Source: Cristatella mucedo (Eukaryota; Bryozoa; Phylactolaemata; Cristatellidae). Taken from it: DNA of 64,000 nt. Numbering within the stretch: position 1 is the first letter of the stretch; each line of letters begins with the position of its first letter. The position numbers and the translations under genes were made by a program. Below are positions 11,036-19,600 of the stretch, one piece after another. The notes beneath the pieces are model-generated. The model searched no databases. It was not told the DNA's origin and saw nothing but the letters and a program-made list of their open reading frames with translations. The stretch spans positions 243,501 through 307,500 of the forward strand of contig WPIO01000167.1 in the NCBI GenBank assembly GCA_009760855.2, written 5' to 3'.

Positions 11036-11735
11036 TATGAGGCCGAGCTGCTAAAAGCATCATGCAGTGTCGTTGCTGCATGTATTGCTGCAAGAAATCA
11101 CAGCCTTTGCCTCACACCAATTTTGATGAATAGCTTGAGTCGTTAATGCACTTCTAGTCGCATATAACCACTGTGGCCATTCCTCTGCTAAAGAAAGTCA
11201 TTCGAGGAACCTTCTAGCATTCGCCCCTGGCTAGAGCATCACTGATCGAGCAGTAACAACATAATAACACACTTGATATAGCACCCTGAGAAAAAACCCA
11301 ATGTCTTTCAAAGAGCTTTACATTCGCTGCAAAGAAACACGATAGTGCGGGTAGTTTTAGAATGCTTTATACAAAATTAGAATAAAGTTGTTATGGGTTA
11401 CCTTATAGTCTCTGAACACAGTTGTAGTTAGCAGCAGCAAGCACAGTATCAGTATACGTAAGCTCCTGAATGACAAATCACTCATCATCACTAAATGCTT
11501 TGAGGAAAAGGTGAGTTTTTAATTTCTTTCTAAATGACGTGAAGTATCGGGTGTCATGACGGAAGTCGGGAGCACGTTCCAAGCTGCGGGAGCATTTAGA
11601 AGAAAGGCACAGTCAAGAAAAGATTGAGGTTTGTGAGCGGTATTAACAAAAAGTTCAATTCTGAAACACGGTTATTACGATGCTTAGGCTAGACCAAAAC
11701 TTTACTCATATATCATTTGTAATGAGGGAATGTAT
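11036..11735 (-). mobile_element. older CR1-type remnant and short U flank
   Basis: 11,036-11,269 continues the U unit (match at 27.04-27.24 kb). From about 11,270 the minus strand is the 3' UTR and end of a CR1 ORF, heavily mutated. The same insertion, at the same relative place, continues for over 3 kb in U3. Here it stops abruptly near 11,735 where the AT-rich virus-like relic begins, which marks a junction. Confidence 0.6.
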
Positions 11736-11740
11736 ATGAA

Positions 11741-11935
11741 ATGAATGAAATTACTTATAAAGATGGAAAACAAATTGGTCAATCCAAGAAAGCAGAAGGA
11801 GTAAATCAATATGCAGTTGTAAAAAATTTAAAACATATATCTCAAAGCATGTATAGATACAAAAGTAGATACAATTGTGATCAATCGTTAGTTAGAAGTA
11901 ACAAACATGTAAAGTATACTATAAATGAAATTTGA
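11741..11935 (+). CDS. hypothetical small ORF in virus-like relic
   Basis: An ORF of 64 codons, Lys/Asn/Ser/Tyr-rich and AT-rich like the rest of the island. It is not recognised. It is the outermost ORF of the island and has no good match within the window, because the right arm ends before reaching it. It may be the decayed C-terminus of a longer gene. Confidence 0.25.
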   Translation: MNEITYKDGKQIGQSKKAEGVNQYAVVKNLKHISQSMYRYKSRYNCDQSLVRSNKHVKYTINEI

Positions 11936-12115
11936 ATAGCATTATGAGCATCTGACTCAAAATGAAGTTATCTAGATTGTGGAATCTGCTGCTATGCATA
12001 CGGACATCTTAAAATAAGTTAGGCATTGAGTAATAGCCATAATCTAGGACAACGTAATGATTGCAATGCTAGTGAAATAATCTATATACCTATACTAATG
12101 TAGATATTTAAACGA

Positions 12116-12265
12116 ATGAATGAAGACAAGAAACAAAAGGTTGTACAGCAAGTTAGATTAGCTGATAAAGAGAAAATGGAAATAAATGTAAAACATGTTG
12201 ATTTATTAGAAGCAATAGATCTATTCAAGAGTCTAGAGAAATTAAATATAAGTAAAAAACTCTAA
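12116..12265 (+). CDS. hypothetical 49-residue protein in virus-like relic
   Basis: ATG at 12,116 to TAA at 12,265, open throughout and repeated in the right arm (about 63,814-63,963). It is charged and helical-looking (MNEDKKQKVV start, LLEAIDLFKSLEKL near the end), with no signal peptide. It ends 16 bp before the next ATG, consistent with a compact viral gene order. Function unknown. Confidence 0.4.
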   Translation: MNEDKKQKVVQQVRLADKEKMEINVKHVDLLEAIDLFKSLEKLNISKKL

Positions 12266-12281
12266 CTTAACTATTATAGAA

Positions 12282-12569
12282 ATGGAAGAAGAAAATCTAT
12301 AATGTTTAAAAGTCAAACAAGATTATGATGAAGACGAAGATTCTGTTGATGTAACTAATTCAGACACAGATTCAGTATCAGATGCACTATCTGAAGATCC
12401 TGATTACATTCCTGAATCTGAATCAGATTCAGAATCAGAATCTCAATCAGAATCTTAATAAGCTGACGATGAGTTTTTGTATTATAGTATTGATTAACAT
12501 GGTGATATAAAACTTGAAGAACTACTATTTGTTAAATCTGATTACGTTGATGAAGAAACTGATTTGTAA
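12282..12569 (+). pseudogene. acidic Ser/Asp/Glu-rich protein with four in-frame TAA codons
   Basis: The reading frame starts at ATG 12,282 in the context TAGAAATGG and runs 95 codons to TAA 12,567-12,569. It is interrupted by TAA at codons 7, 59, 60 and 72 and by no other stop. It contains an acidic run DYDEDEDS, the segment DSVSDALSEDPDYIPESES and an SES/DSE repeat. Very acidic tails of this sort occur in viral and nuclear proteins, but I cannot name a family. The right-arm copy (63,510-63,797) has the same stops. All four stops are one C-to-T change from the Gln codon CAA, and Gln would fit the local sequence. Either transition-driven decay or recoding would produce this pattern. Confidence 0.45.
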
Positions 12570-12591
12570 ACAATTATTTATTTCTGTAGAA

Positions 12592-12749
12592 ATGGATGTT
12601 TCAAGAGTTCTCAGTTCCAAAGAGTCTTGAAAAACGGCAGTAAGAATTGGCTTTCAACAAATGAAATGTAATGATCAGCGAATAGTTAGACATTCACTCG
12701 ATAAACTTATTCCAGAATAAGATTCATTTATTCGTTTTCTAATAGAAAT
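12592..12749 (+). pseudogene. unknown virus-like ORF, broken and then split by a SINE
   Basis: ATG at 12,592, again in TAGAAATGG context. In-frame TGA at codon 13 and a TAA later interrupt an otherwise coding-like stretch (KTAVRIGFQQM, RHSLDKLIPE, FIRFLIEI). The SINE at 12,750-12,870 then cuts it. Coding-like sequence in a shifted frame resumes after the SINE (LDSDISVMIDNSV, NLYLDECDIDAQ near 12,930-13,000), so the original gene was probably at least 130 codons. No family recognised. Confidence 0.4.
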
Positions 12750-12870
12750 CTGTGAATAGCCTTTACGGCTATCACCACCGCTTACAGTGGCGATTATGAA
12801 TCGCCCACTGCAGGCGAGGTTATGAAAGCAACAGCCTTACCTAGTGTGCCATCACGGCTCGCCAATTATT
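12750..12870 (-). mobile_element. SINE family 1 inside the virus-like relic
   Basis: The minus strand begins GGCGAGCCGTGATGGCACAC with an A-box-like TGGCACACTAGG, and carries the GCGATTCATAATCGCCACTG body and AGCCGTAAAGGCTATTCAC. The pol III B box region is shortened compared with other copies. The same insertion is present in the right arm (63,209-63,331), so it came before the arm duplication. Confidence 0.7.
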
Positions 12871-13101
12871 ATTAATGATTATCTTGTTAAACAAGGTTGA
12901 TTGCATGCGATCAACGAACACTTGATTCTGATATTTCAGTTATGATTGATAATTCAGTTTAAAACTTGTATCTAGATGAATGCGATATTGACGCTCAAAA
13001 AAAATAATAACGGCTGGATTTAATGATGTAACGACTAACCTTGAAACAGCTGTTAGGGCTAAAGTTGAACCACTTCTAGAAGATCCTTCAGAAATCTCCT
13101 A

Positions 13102-13320
13102 ATGCTCAACATGGATTGCATCTCAACTTCCAAGCTCTCAACGGTTATATCAGGAGTATCAGGAGTTAAACCAGATATCTCTTGAATTTTTAAAAATGAG
13201 TATTATGCAGTTCTACCTGATCTATCTGATGGAGTTAGTGCAAGAAAAATAGCGACTGCAGCAGCACTAGAACCACAAGCAACTGCACAATTAATTTTAA
13301 TTAAAAAAAAAAATAAATAA
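13102..13320 (+). pseudogene. unknown virus-like ORF ending just before the ATPase
   Basis: From an ATG at 13,102 to TAA 13,318-13,320 with one internal TGA. Recognisably coding-like in its second half (GVSGVKPDIS, YYAVLPDLSDGVSARKIA, ALEPQATAQLILI). It ends 10 bp before the ATPase ATG. The N-terminal part may lie further upstream in another frame (AGFNDVTTNLETAVRAKVE at about 13,015-13,075). Family unknown. A small virion or regulatory protein is possible by position only. Confidence 0.35.
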
Positions 13321-13330
13321 TATCATAGAA

Positions 13331-13884
13331 ATGGTTTCAATTGAAACAAGAAATAAGCACTGTCCCAATGAAGTATGATGCTTGTACTATTATCGCATCA
13401 AGTTAGATCACAAACTATATCGCGGTTTCATGTTATTGACAAAAGATAATCATACTCACGTTGGGATTAATGGACTTGATGAAATGTTGGATGTTGACTC
13501 ATGTAAAAATTGTAAAAATGCAATTGTGTTAGATGATCTTATGTCAGAAGATCAAACTGAGATATTAGATTACTTTTCTAGAGGACGACATAAAGGAATG
13601 AATGTATTTAATCTTGCTCAAGGATTTACTAGAATACCTAAACGAGAAATTAGAAAAAATATAATTTTGATTCTAATATTTACAAAAAACAACAGTGATA
13701 TTGAATATATCCGTGAGTCATATGTTGGTGATATAGAAAGAAAAAATTGAAGATTGGGTTCATTCTAGTACTAGAAAAAAGATTTGGATATTGTGTTATA
13801 GACTTAACGAAAACTGAAGATGAAGGTAGGTTTTGGTCTGTTTATGATGAAGGAAAACAGTTTCTAACTATTTTCAATATTTAA
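13331..13884 (+). pseudogene. DNA-packaging ATPase-like (FtsK/HerA, A32-like) relic
   Basis: The reading frame starts at ATG 13,331 in TAGAAATGG context, has a TGA at 13,376, then is open to 13,750. A frameshift there leads into a second frame running to TAA 13,882-13,884. Visible family features are a Walker-B-like strand NAIVLDDLM, the segment DYFSRGRHKGMNVFNLAQG, then FTRIPKREIRKN, and a C-terminal FGYCVIDLTK. This order (hhhhDD, SRGRHK, hhhLxQ, R-x-N) is characteristic of packaging ATPases of Polintons, adintoviruses and NCLDV-type viruses. No Walker A loop is visible upstream, so the N-terminal half is missing or too decayed. In living relatives the enzyme drives genome packaging into capsids; this copy cannot. 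The right-arm copy is at about 62,200-62,753, identical over the 122-codon ORF. Confidence 0.6.
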
Positions 13885-13900
13885 TAGTTAGGGAATGATA

Positions 13901-14243
13901 AAAATTTTTTACAGTTGATGGTGATGATAAAGTAAATATGCAAGCAGGAGGTGATTTTGTTGTTATACTTGGAAGTAATGCTGACGTTGTTAATATTATT
14001 GGAAATAGATTAGGATTTAAGTCAAATCAACAATGAACATTTGATCCTGCATTAGTTGGTAGTACACTTTATGAAGCAATTGAAAAAGCAATGTATTTCG
14101 CTGGCATTTTTAAAGCCTGGAATAAAATGGTTTTATCGATAATAGAAGTGCACGATGGATGGTTGGATTGTGACTTAGTTGACCCTCTTACTAATTATAT
14201 TGAAAGAAAAAATGGATTTTTAGAACAATCAACCTCTTTATAA
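13901..14243 (+). pseudogene. penton/minor-capsid-like relic, copy 1 (C-terminal part)
   Basis: The plus-strand frame contains FVVILGSN, VVNIIGNRLGF, then YEAIEKAMYFAG and KAWNKM, ending at TAA 14,241-14,243, with one in-frame TGA where copy 2 has a Gly codon. The NxIGxxLGF-type segment recalls the conserved LGF region of Polinton/adintovirus minor capsid (penton) proteins. That assignment is weak. It is paralogous to 14,491-15,009 and lacks the N-terminal half. Confidence 0.35.
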
Positions 14244-14490
14244 TTATTAATGTTGATGCTTTCGATCCAGGTGAAACCTTGATTTACATATTCTAAATAT
14301 ATTAAACTTACCCTTTAAAGTTGATATAGATTTACTAAGTACTTTTATGAATAGCCTATCAGATCACAATTGAAATTAAATTGAAATTGATGTAATTACA
14401 GATGTTGTGGTCACTATAGAAAATAAAAAGGAATATTATAAGAATTTCTGTGAAATTAACAGGAACTAGTAATTTAGATTCAAAACTAAT

Positions 14491-15009
14491 TCCTTTCCAA
14501 TAATATTGGGGCGTGAATCAGGGTATTATAAAGTTGGATTGGGTAGAGTAGAATTTACGAATATAAATAAAACAATTTCAAATGTTGTTCTTGCACAAAG
14601 TGATATGCATTGGTTTATAAATACTTGTATTGTGCCATATGACTTCTCTGCTTCAATTCCAGAAGGATATTATGATAGAAATAAGATTGTTAGAGCTTCA
14701 AATAATGTCAGAGCTTGTTTTAATCCATCGAACAGAACTAGTAGTGGAATAAATGTTAGTGTTGATACAGATGATAGGATAGTCATGCAAGTAAGCGGCT
14801 AATGAATTATTTTACTTGAAAGTAATTCATCAGTTGTTGTTAATAGTATTGGAGATATATTAGGATTTAACTCAAATGAACAAGGAACATTTGGTCGTTA
14901 CTTAGTTTGTGGAACCCCTTATGAAGCAATTGAAAAAGCAATTTATTTCGCTGGTACTTATAAAGCATGGAATAAAAAGGGGTTTCCAGTTAAAAGAGGT
15001 GTAAGGTAG
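14491..15009 (+). pseudogene. penton/minor-capsid-like relic, copy 2
   Basis: Open from about 14,491 to 14,802 (about 100 codons), then TAA-TGA, then coding-like sequence in the same frame to TAG 15,009. Segments include RVEFTNINKTISNVVLAQS, YDFSASIPEGYYDRNKIV, INVSVDTDDRIVMQ, then VVNSIGDILGF and YEAIEKAIYFAG, KAWNKKG. The order (beta-rich body, EGYY segment, I-V-D-R-I strand, SIGxILGF) is compatible with a single-jelly-roll penton protein of Polinton-like viruses, but I could not verify this. The ORF is identical in protein sequence in the right arm (61,282-61,578). Confidence 0.38.
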
Positions 15010-15129
15010 ATCAGTCTTGATTGTGGTTTGGTTGGCCCTCACATGACTAATATAGGAAGAAAATATTGGGTTTCTAGAACAATCTTCATCTTTATATATT
15101 ATTGATGTTAAAGATGCTAGTCCTGGCCA

Positions 15130-15590
15130 CTCACGTTTAGGTTTCTTCATTCTGGCTCACCTATAAGATCTACTGCTCCATCATACGACCTGATTTCTTT
15201 TACTTCACTAGACTTTCCAAACCTTGTGGGAACCTATAATCATTCAGAGACAGTTCCTTTATCTCACATGATTCTACTGCATGGAGCTGGCACGACATCC
15301 CAGACTTAAAGACACTTTCAAAGAAGCGTCATATCGTATCTGTTTATGGCAGCTTTTAGGGGGCTCTTGTGATGTGTCCTTAATGTGCTGTCCTCGCTGA
15401 CACCAAGCAGTCTGGCACTCACAGTACACGAGTGTTGACATCGCCCATGTTATTTCTTACCAGGTTAAGATTGCTGACATCTCAACCTTACAACTAATAA
15501 TTGTTTTCTGCTTCCTTTAAGCACATGCAAAGTGCCGAGAAATAGATTTAGTTCTCAAAGGCATTATACAAACGTATTATTATGGTTGTG
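15130..15590 (+). mobile_element. CR1-type 3' end
   Basis: Shares with other CR1 copies the order GGCTC-CCTATAAGATCTACT, GGGCTCTTGTGAT, CTGACA, CCCATGTTATT, then GCACATGCAAAGTGCC-GAGAAATAGATTTAGTTCTC-AAAG and a short ATTATTATGG tail. Heavily mutated, 5'-truncated. It borders the inner side of the virus-like island; reverse copy at about 60,490-60,955. Confidence 0.6.
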
Positions 15591-16483
15591 ATGAATAGTT
15601 TTTGCAACCTTGACGGATGTTACGAAGTACAAACAAGACACCCTTCATGTAGCTGTTATAACGGAAATGGAGCCTGCGATGGTCATACCTAGCTTTTAAT
15701 ACTGTTATTTTACAAACTGCTGAGGTTATTGACTGCTTCTCTGACGACAAATAAGCTGCTTTAATTCTATGGGGGCACAATTCCAATGGAGCCTGCGAAT
15801 GTACTATTAATCTGAGTGCTGGTAACACTAGTTATAATCTTTAAAACGAATCTCACGAGGATCCTCACTATTGCAATGACGCTCCATGCAATGATGCGGC
15901 TCTGTTGTGATTGCAATTCATTGCTCTATAATGTCAAGGAATCGAATTTCAGAAAGTTCAATGTGGTTACAAAACTTTGTGTCACATGCCAATTGCTAAC
16001 GATGACGTAGATAGCTGCAACTTTATTTTATAAAGAGGACTGCTCTAGCTAGTTGTAATTTCTCTCAACGGCAATTGCTCTTCGTGGGTTTGCAGACTCT
16101 CACTTCTGAAGGTTTCTCTCACTCCTGTCATATTGTCAGTGACTACAGCACACTGGCGGTGGCTGGTAGTATTGAATGGCAGTCGACTGCCAGATTTCAG
16201 TGCTAGTGCCGATGACACTTGCAGCGAATTGTCAGTGAACCTGCTTCAGCTATTGTACACAATTGTGTGGGACAGTTTCCATAATTAAAAACTGCTCTGT
16301 TCATAAGCCCTGGCTTGCAGTGGCTAGTTAAATCCAGTCATCAGTTATTAGTCAGCAACCGGGCCAATATTTGTAATTACATAACGTGCATCATAAATAT
16401 ATTAACCAGTACATGCATTCCAATAATAAATATATCTGATACATATTTTATTTTAATAACCACCCATTGTATCTATCTAAATA
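15591..16483. other. arm sequence without recognised gene
   Basis: Contains two short ORFs (15,580-15,828 minus and 15,816-16,010 plus) that are not conserved in the diverged third copy at 41.05-41.56 kb, so I do not support them as genes. The phrase CGCAGGCTCCATT recurs twice within 120 bp. Confidence 0.4.
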
Positions 16484-16575
16484 CACATATATATCTAACA
16501 CACACACACACACACATATATACATATATATATTTCATTAATAATATATAAATATATATATATATATATATATCT
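16484..16575. repeat. AC/AT microsatellite
   Basis: ACACAC run followed by TATA-type repeats. The right-arm equivalent (about 59,508-59,585) differs in length. Confidence 0.9.
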
Positions 16576-17114
16576 GCCAGTGATTATTGAAACCAAGACC
16601 ATAATATTTTAGTAGAGGTGTATCAATGGCTGGCTACCACCTAGCCAGGTGGGAAGCCTATCCCTGTCTAGGTTAAACACGCCCAAACCCACATCCGTCT
16701 TGTTCTGGCCGACAAAGCGAACTTCTCTCCCACTGCTTGGGCTAAGCAGATACAAGCCTCTCTGACTGCCCATGTACCTGATTGGACGTCTTCTCTGAAA
16801 CTCTCTCGCACTTTGGCTAAATGAAGTCCTAATCTTACCACAACATTATTTACTGATGATTGAAATTACGAACGGAGCAGCAAGTAAAACTAAATTATCC
16901 GAATACGATAGGACAAATGCATTTTAAGGTGCTGCCAGCTAAACTTTGTGGACGTTGACACTATCAGGTTTTGGCTGAAAGGTATTTGTACTCACACTTC
17001 TTTCTGTGCCAAGCAGTGTTCCTTTGTGTGTCAAAACCTGCTGCTTGGCTTTAGCAGCTCAGTGATTCGCAGTGGCCCCATTGTTTAACGATTCTGCATT
17101 CTCATTTAAAGGGT

Positions 17115-17121
<7 letters not shown>

Positions 17122-17180
<59 letters not shown>

Positions 17181-17232
17181 GTCTCTCTCTGTTTCTATCT
17201 GTCTCTCTGTCTCTCTCTCTCTCTCTCTCTAG
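17122..17232. repeat. CT microsatellite
   Basis: Nearly pure CT repeat with GTCTCT interruptions. The right-arm counterpart (GA, 58,846-58,962) differs in length and interruptions, one of the clearest differences between the arms. Confidence 0.95.
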
Positions 17233-17799
17233 TGCTTTTCTTTCCACCTCGAAAATTGCTCACAGCCGAAAATATGTCACTTATAATTGTAAATTACTGA
17301 GGGCCATTGAATGTGTCGGTGGTCCAACCGGTTTTATTGTTAATGAAAACCAAGTTTTCCTTGTTTTCTTAGCAAGCCTTTGACCCGAACTTCCATCCCC
17401 AAAGGTTCACTCATACCCGAACAAAGCCTAACTAACCAGCCATTTGTTAATTCTATCATAAATCTCCAACAGCAACCTGTCGTCCCACCAATGCTTTGCA
17501 GGCGCTCAGCTGCACTGCTGCCGAGACTGTGAGCCAAAGACTACCCGCGACCCACATCCGACATCAACACGATCCGTGAAGCATACCAACGACGAGGCCC
17601 TGCAAACTCTGGAAAGGGCGTCGATCTAACTGCTCAAGTCGCCGACATAGCTTTCTCCCCACTGTGAATGAACAAGCTCACTGACATGTTTCTTATGGGA
17701 TGCTGCTTCATTTCGGGCAATACTGAGAAACCGACAGTCCTTTGGACTTTGCTTGGACTTCTTAGCAATTTATCATGGCTTGTTTTTTCAACAATTTTT

Positions 17800-18030
17800 T
17801 TATGCCGCGAAGTTCACGATGCCTCTGGACTTACCCGCTAGACCGTCAGCAATGCAGCGACCACTGACTATCAGCTTGCCATCGGTGAGTAAATTCCTTA
17901 CCGAGATTCCGATAGCCATCTTGTTTTGACAGACAATGGGCACTTCTCTCCCAACGATTCGGCTAAGCTGTTGCACCCTTATCTGCCAGCCTTTCGGGCA
18001 GATCGGGCCTTTTCCCAGAGACTCTAACAT
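17800..18030 (-). CDS. hypothetical 76-residue ORF, duplicated in both arms
   Basis: Open in both arms (right copy 58,046-58,276) with only two residue differences, and part of its 3' end is recognisable in the third copy near 39,460. Features: GREVPIVCQNK, then IGISVRN and GLAGKSRGIVNF at the C-terminus. Not recognised as any family. Preservation may simply reflect recent duplication rather than selection. Confidence 0.2.
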   Translation of the reverse strand: MLESLGKGPICPKGWQIRVQQLSRIVGREVPIVCQNKMAIGISVRNLLTDGKLIVSGRCIADGLAGKSRGIVNFAA

Positions 18031-18061
18031 ACGTTTGTGGAATGAATCATGAAAATGTAAA

Positions 18062-19024
18062 ACATCTCTATCTGTAACTCAAAAAGGGCATATAGACTAA
18101 GTGGATGTTATGCAGTGGAGCTTTGTATAGCACACTCACAGCCTAAGCGGCTTTCGGCAAGCATTCCATAACCAACAGACTTCTTCTCGCGAAACAAATT
18201 GGGAAGCACAGCAGATTCAGGACGGCAGTTGAGCTAGTGAGTAGCTAGAATGTCGCAGCTCAGTACCTCTGAAAAGGATGAGCCATAGTAGGCAGATGGA
18301 GAGTACTGGTCGTTTCGTAAGAATGTTTGAAGCGAGTTCCACAATCTAGTACCTGCTGAGCTTAAGCTCCTGTCGCCAATGGTTTTGAAACGGATCAATT
18401 GAACAGCTAATTTATCGTCCATAAAGGACCTCAGGACTCGAAGTGTCTGAGACTGGTGCAGCAATTCAGCTAGGCACGCTGGAGCCAAGCCGTGGCGGGC
18501 CTGACGGATCAGCTTAAGAACTTTGCTCTGCATCCGTTTATCAACCGGCAGCCATCCTAACTCGTTTTGCATAGGAGACACGTGGTCAAACGTCTGGGAC
18601 TTGAAAACTAGCTTCGCAGTAGTCAGCTGCAGTGGCGTTGTGGCTTTCTATGGCAGCCCAACCAAACAGGAATTACAACAATCAAGCCGAGATAGTACTA
18701 AGGAGCTAGTCAAATGTGAGGCAAGCCTCTGTGGAAAATAGCTCCTAATCTTAGTTTGGGATCGGACGTTATGGCAAGCTGTAGAAGAGTTTCTAAATGA
18801 AACTCTTACAACTTATGCAGCAGGCGATAACTAAACCTAAATTTTGAGCACGTTGTGATGATCGCATTACAGCTGCAATTATTAGAAGAGTAAAGTCTTT
18901 TAATCCAGCCACATGCTCATGGTTCCCTACGAGCAGCCGTTCGGTTTTATCGTCGTTTAGTTTCAAAAAGTTTCCTGACGTCCAGGATCTAATGTCGCCC
19001 AGGTGGCATTCAGTTTATCAGTTG
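18062..19024 (-). mobile_element. CR1/L2-type retrotransposon, second family
   Basis: The minus strand encodes the C-terminal third of a reverse transcriptase ORF: DIRSWTSGNFLKLNDDKTE, QNLGLV, then, after stops, LGWLPVDKRMQSKVLKLI, HGLAPACLAELL, TIGDRSLSSAGTRLWNSL. It ends with a 3' tail containing GGCTGTGAGTGTGCTATA. The order matches the thumb and C-terminal region of CR1/L2 clade elements. It lacks the palm YADD part (5' truncation). The 115-codon stretch is identical in the right arm (57,495-57,842). It is absent from the older third copy of the arm near 39,410. Confidence 0.8.
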
Positions 19025-19142
19025 AATGATGACCTGATTATGAACTGACCGTCTCAAAGAATATTCTAAGCCAAAAAAGGCATTCGCCAAGCTCGAGCCC
19101 ACCATCGTCTGCTGACTTCACCAAAGGATACAAAAAAGCTTG

Positions 19143-19285
19143 CCGATTAAATAGCCTCTTTTTGAATAGCAACAGAAGAGCCTTGTCGGCTATCACCACG
19201 GCTTGCAGTGGCGATAAAGGATCGCCCACCACAGAAATTGAACTCACGACCCTACGAGCGAGGTCATGAAAGCAAAGGCGGAAAT
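19143..19285 (-). mobile_element. SINE family 1
   Basis: The minus strand shows a degraded B box (GAGTTCAATTTC), GTGGTGGGCGATCCTTTATCGC, AAGCCGTGGTGATAGCC and the AAGAGGCTATTTAATCGGC 3' part. Right-arm copy about 56,797-56,935. Not found in the third arm copy. Confidence 0.65.
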
Positions 19286-19462
19286 GCATTCATAATTAAC
19301 CGAGTCCAAATGCAATCCTGCAAGTCCCTGCTGTTTCAGTGCTCTGCCTACCTTCCCACAAGCCCTAGCAATTAGGCTCGTAAATGCTTGGGAATCAGGG
19401 GCGAAATTGCATGCGAATTTCGGTAAGGAGCCATTTCTAGTTTACTGGATTCCAATGCTGTC

Positions 19463-19600
19463 TTAGTGGTGAGCCGTGATGACAAGCTAGGTGAGGGGGT
19501 TGATTTACACTACCTCGGTCGCTTTATTCTTGGTTTGAATCCGGTGGTTGGTGATCATTTATTGGTGTTGCTTTGTATGGTGCTAGTGGCATAGGCTCTT
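19463..19600 (+). mobile_element. SINE family 1, diverged
   Basis: The plus strand starts GTGAGCCGTGATGACAAGCT with AGGTGAGGGGGTTG, then B box GGTTTGAATCC and GTGGTTGGTGATCA. Right-arm copy about 56,476-56,613. More mutated than the neighbouring SINE. Confidence 0.6.

Larger units (their letters stand above)
11736..15120 (+). mobile_element. virus-like relic island (Polinton/adintovirus-like), left copy
   Basis: A visibly AT-richer stretch than its surroundings with at least seven small ORFs or broken ORFs, all on the plus strand and packed head to tail. One resembles an FtsK/HerA-type (A32-like) DNA-packaging ATPase and another a penton or minor-capsid-like protein, a combination known from Polinton/Maverick elements and related adintoviruses. 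I see no DNA polymerase B, integrase or terminal repeats inside the window. All genes carry stops or frameshifts. A SINE sits in one of them. The island is bordered by CR1 fragments on both sides and is repeated in reverse at 60,964-64,000. Family assignment is an inference from two weak gene matches. Confidence 0.5.
16576..18061. other. arm sequence with related GTTGGGAGAGAAGT blocks, no gene assigned
   Basis: Holds two related stretches about 1.1 kb apart on the minus strand. One, near 16,690-16,790, carries CAGTGGGAGAGAAGTTCGC and GCCAGAACAAGACGG. The other, near 17,930-18,000, carries CGTTGGGAGAGAAGTGCCC and GCCAAAACAAGA. They look like two decayed copies of the same sequence. The second underlies the 76-codon ORF at 17,800-18,030. 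Confidence 0.4.

Noticed and set aside
11736-15120. Foreign bacterial or organellar insert because of AT-richness
   Set aside because: The ATPase-like and penton-like segments and compact ORFs fit a eukaryotic DNA virus or Polinton relic better. No bacterial ribosome-binding sites or organellar genes are visible.
17059-17247. Glu/Arg repeat ORF (RERERE)
   Set aside because: Translated CT/GA microsatellite.
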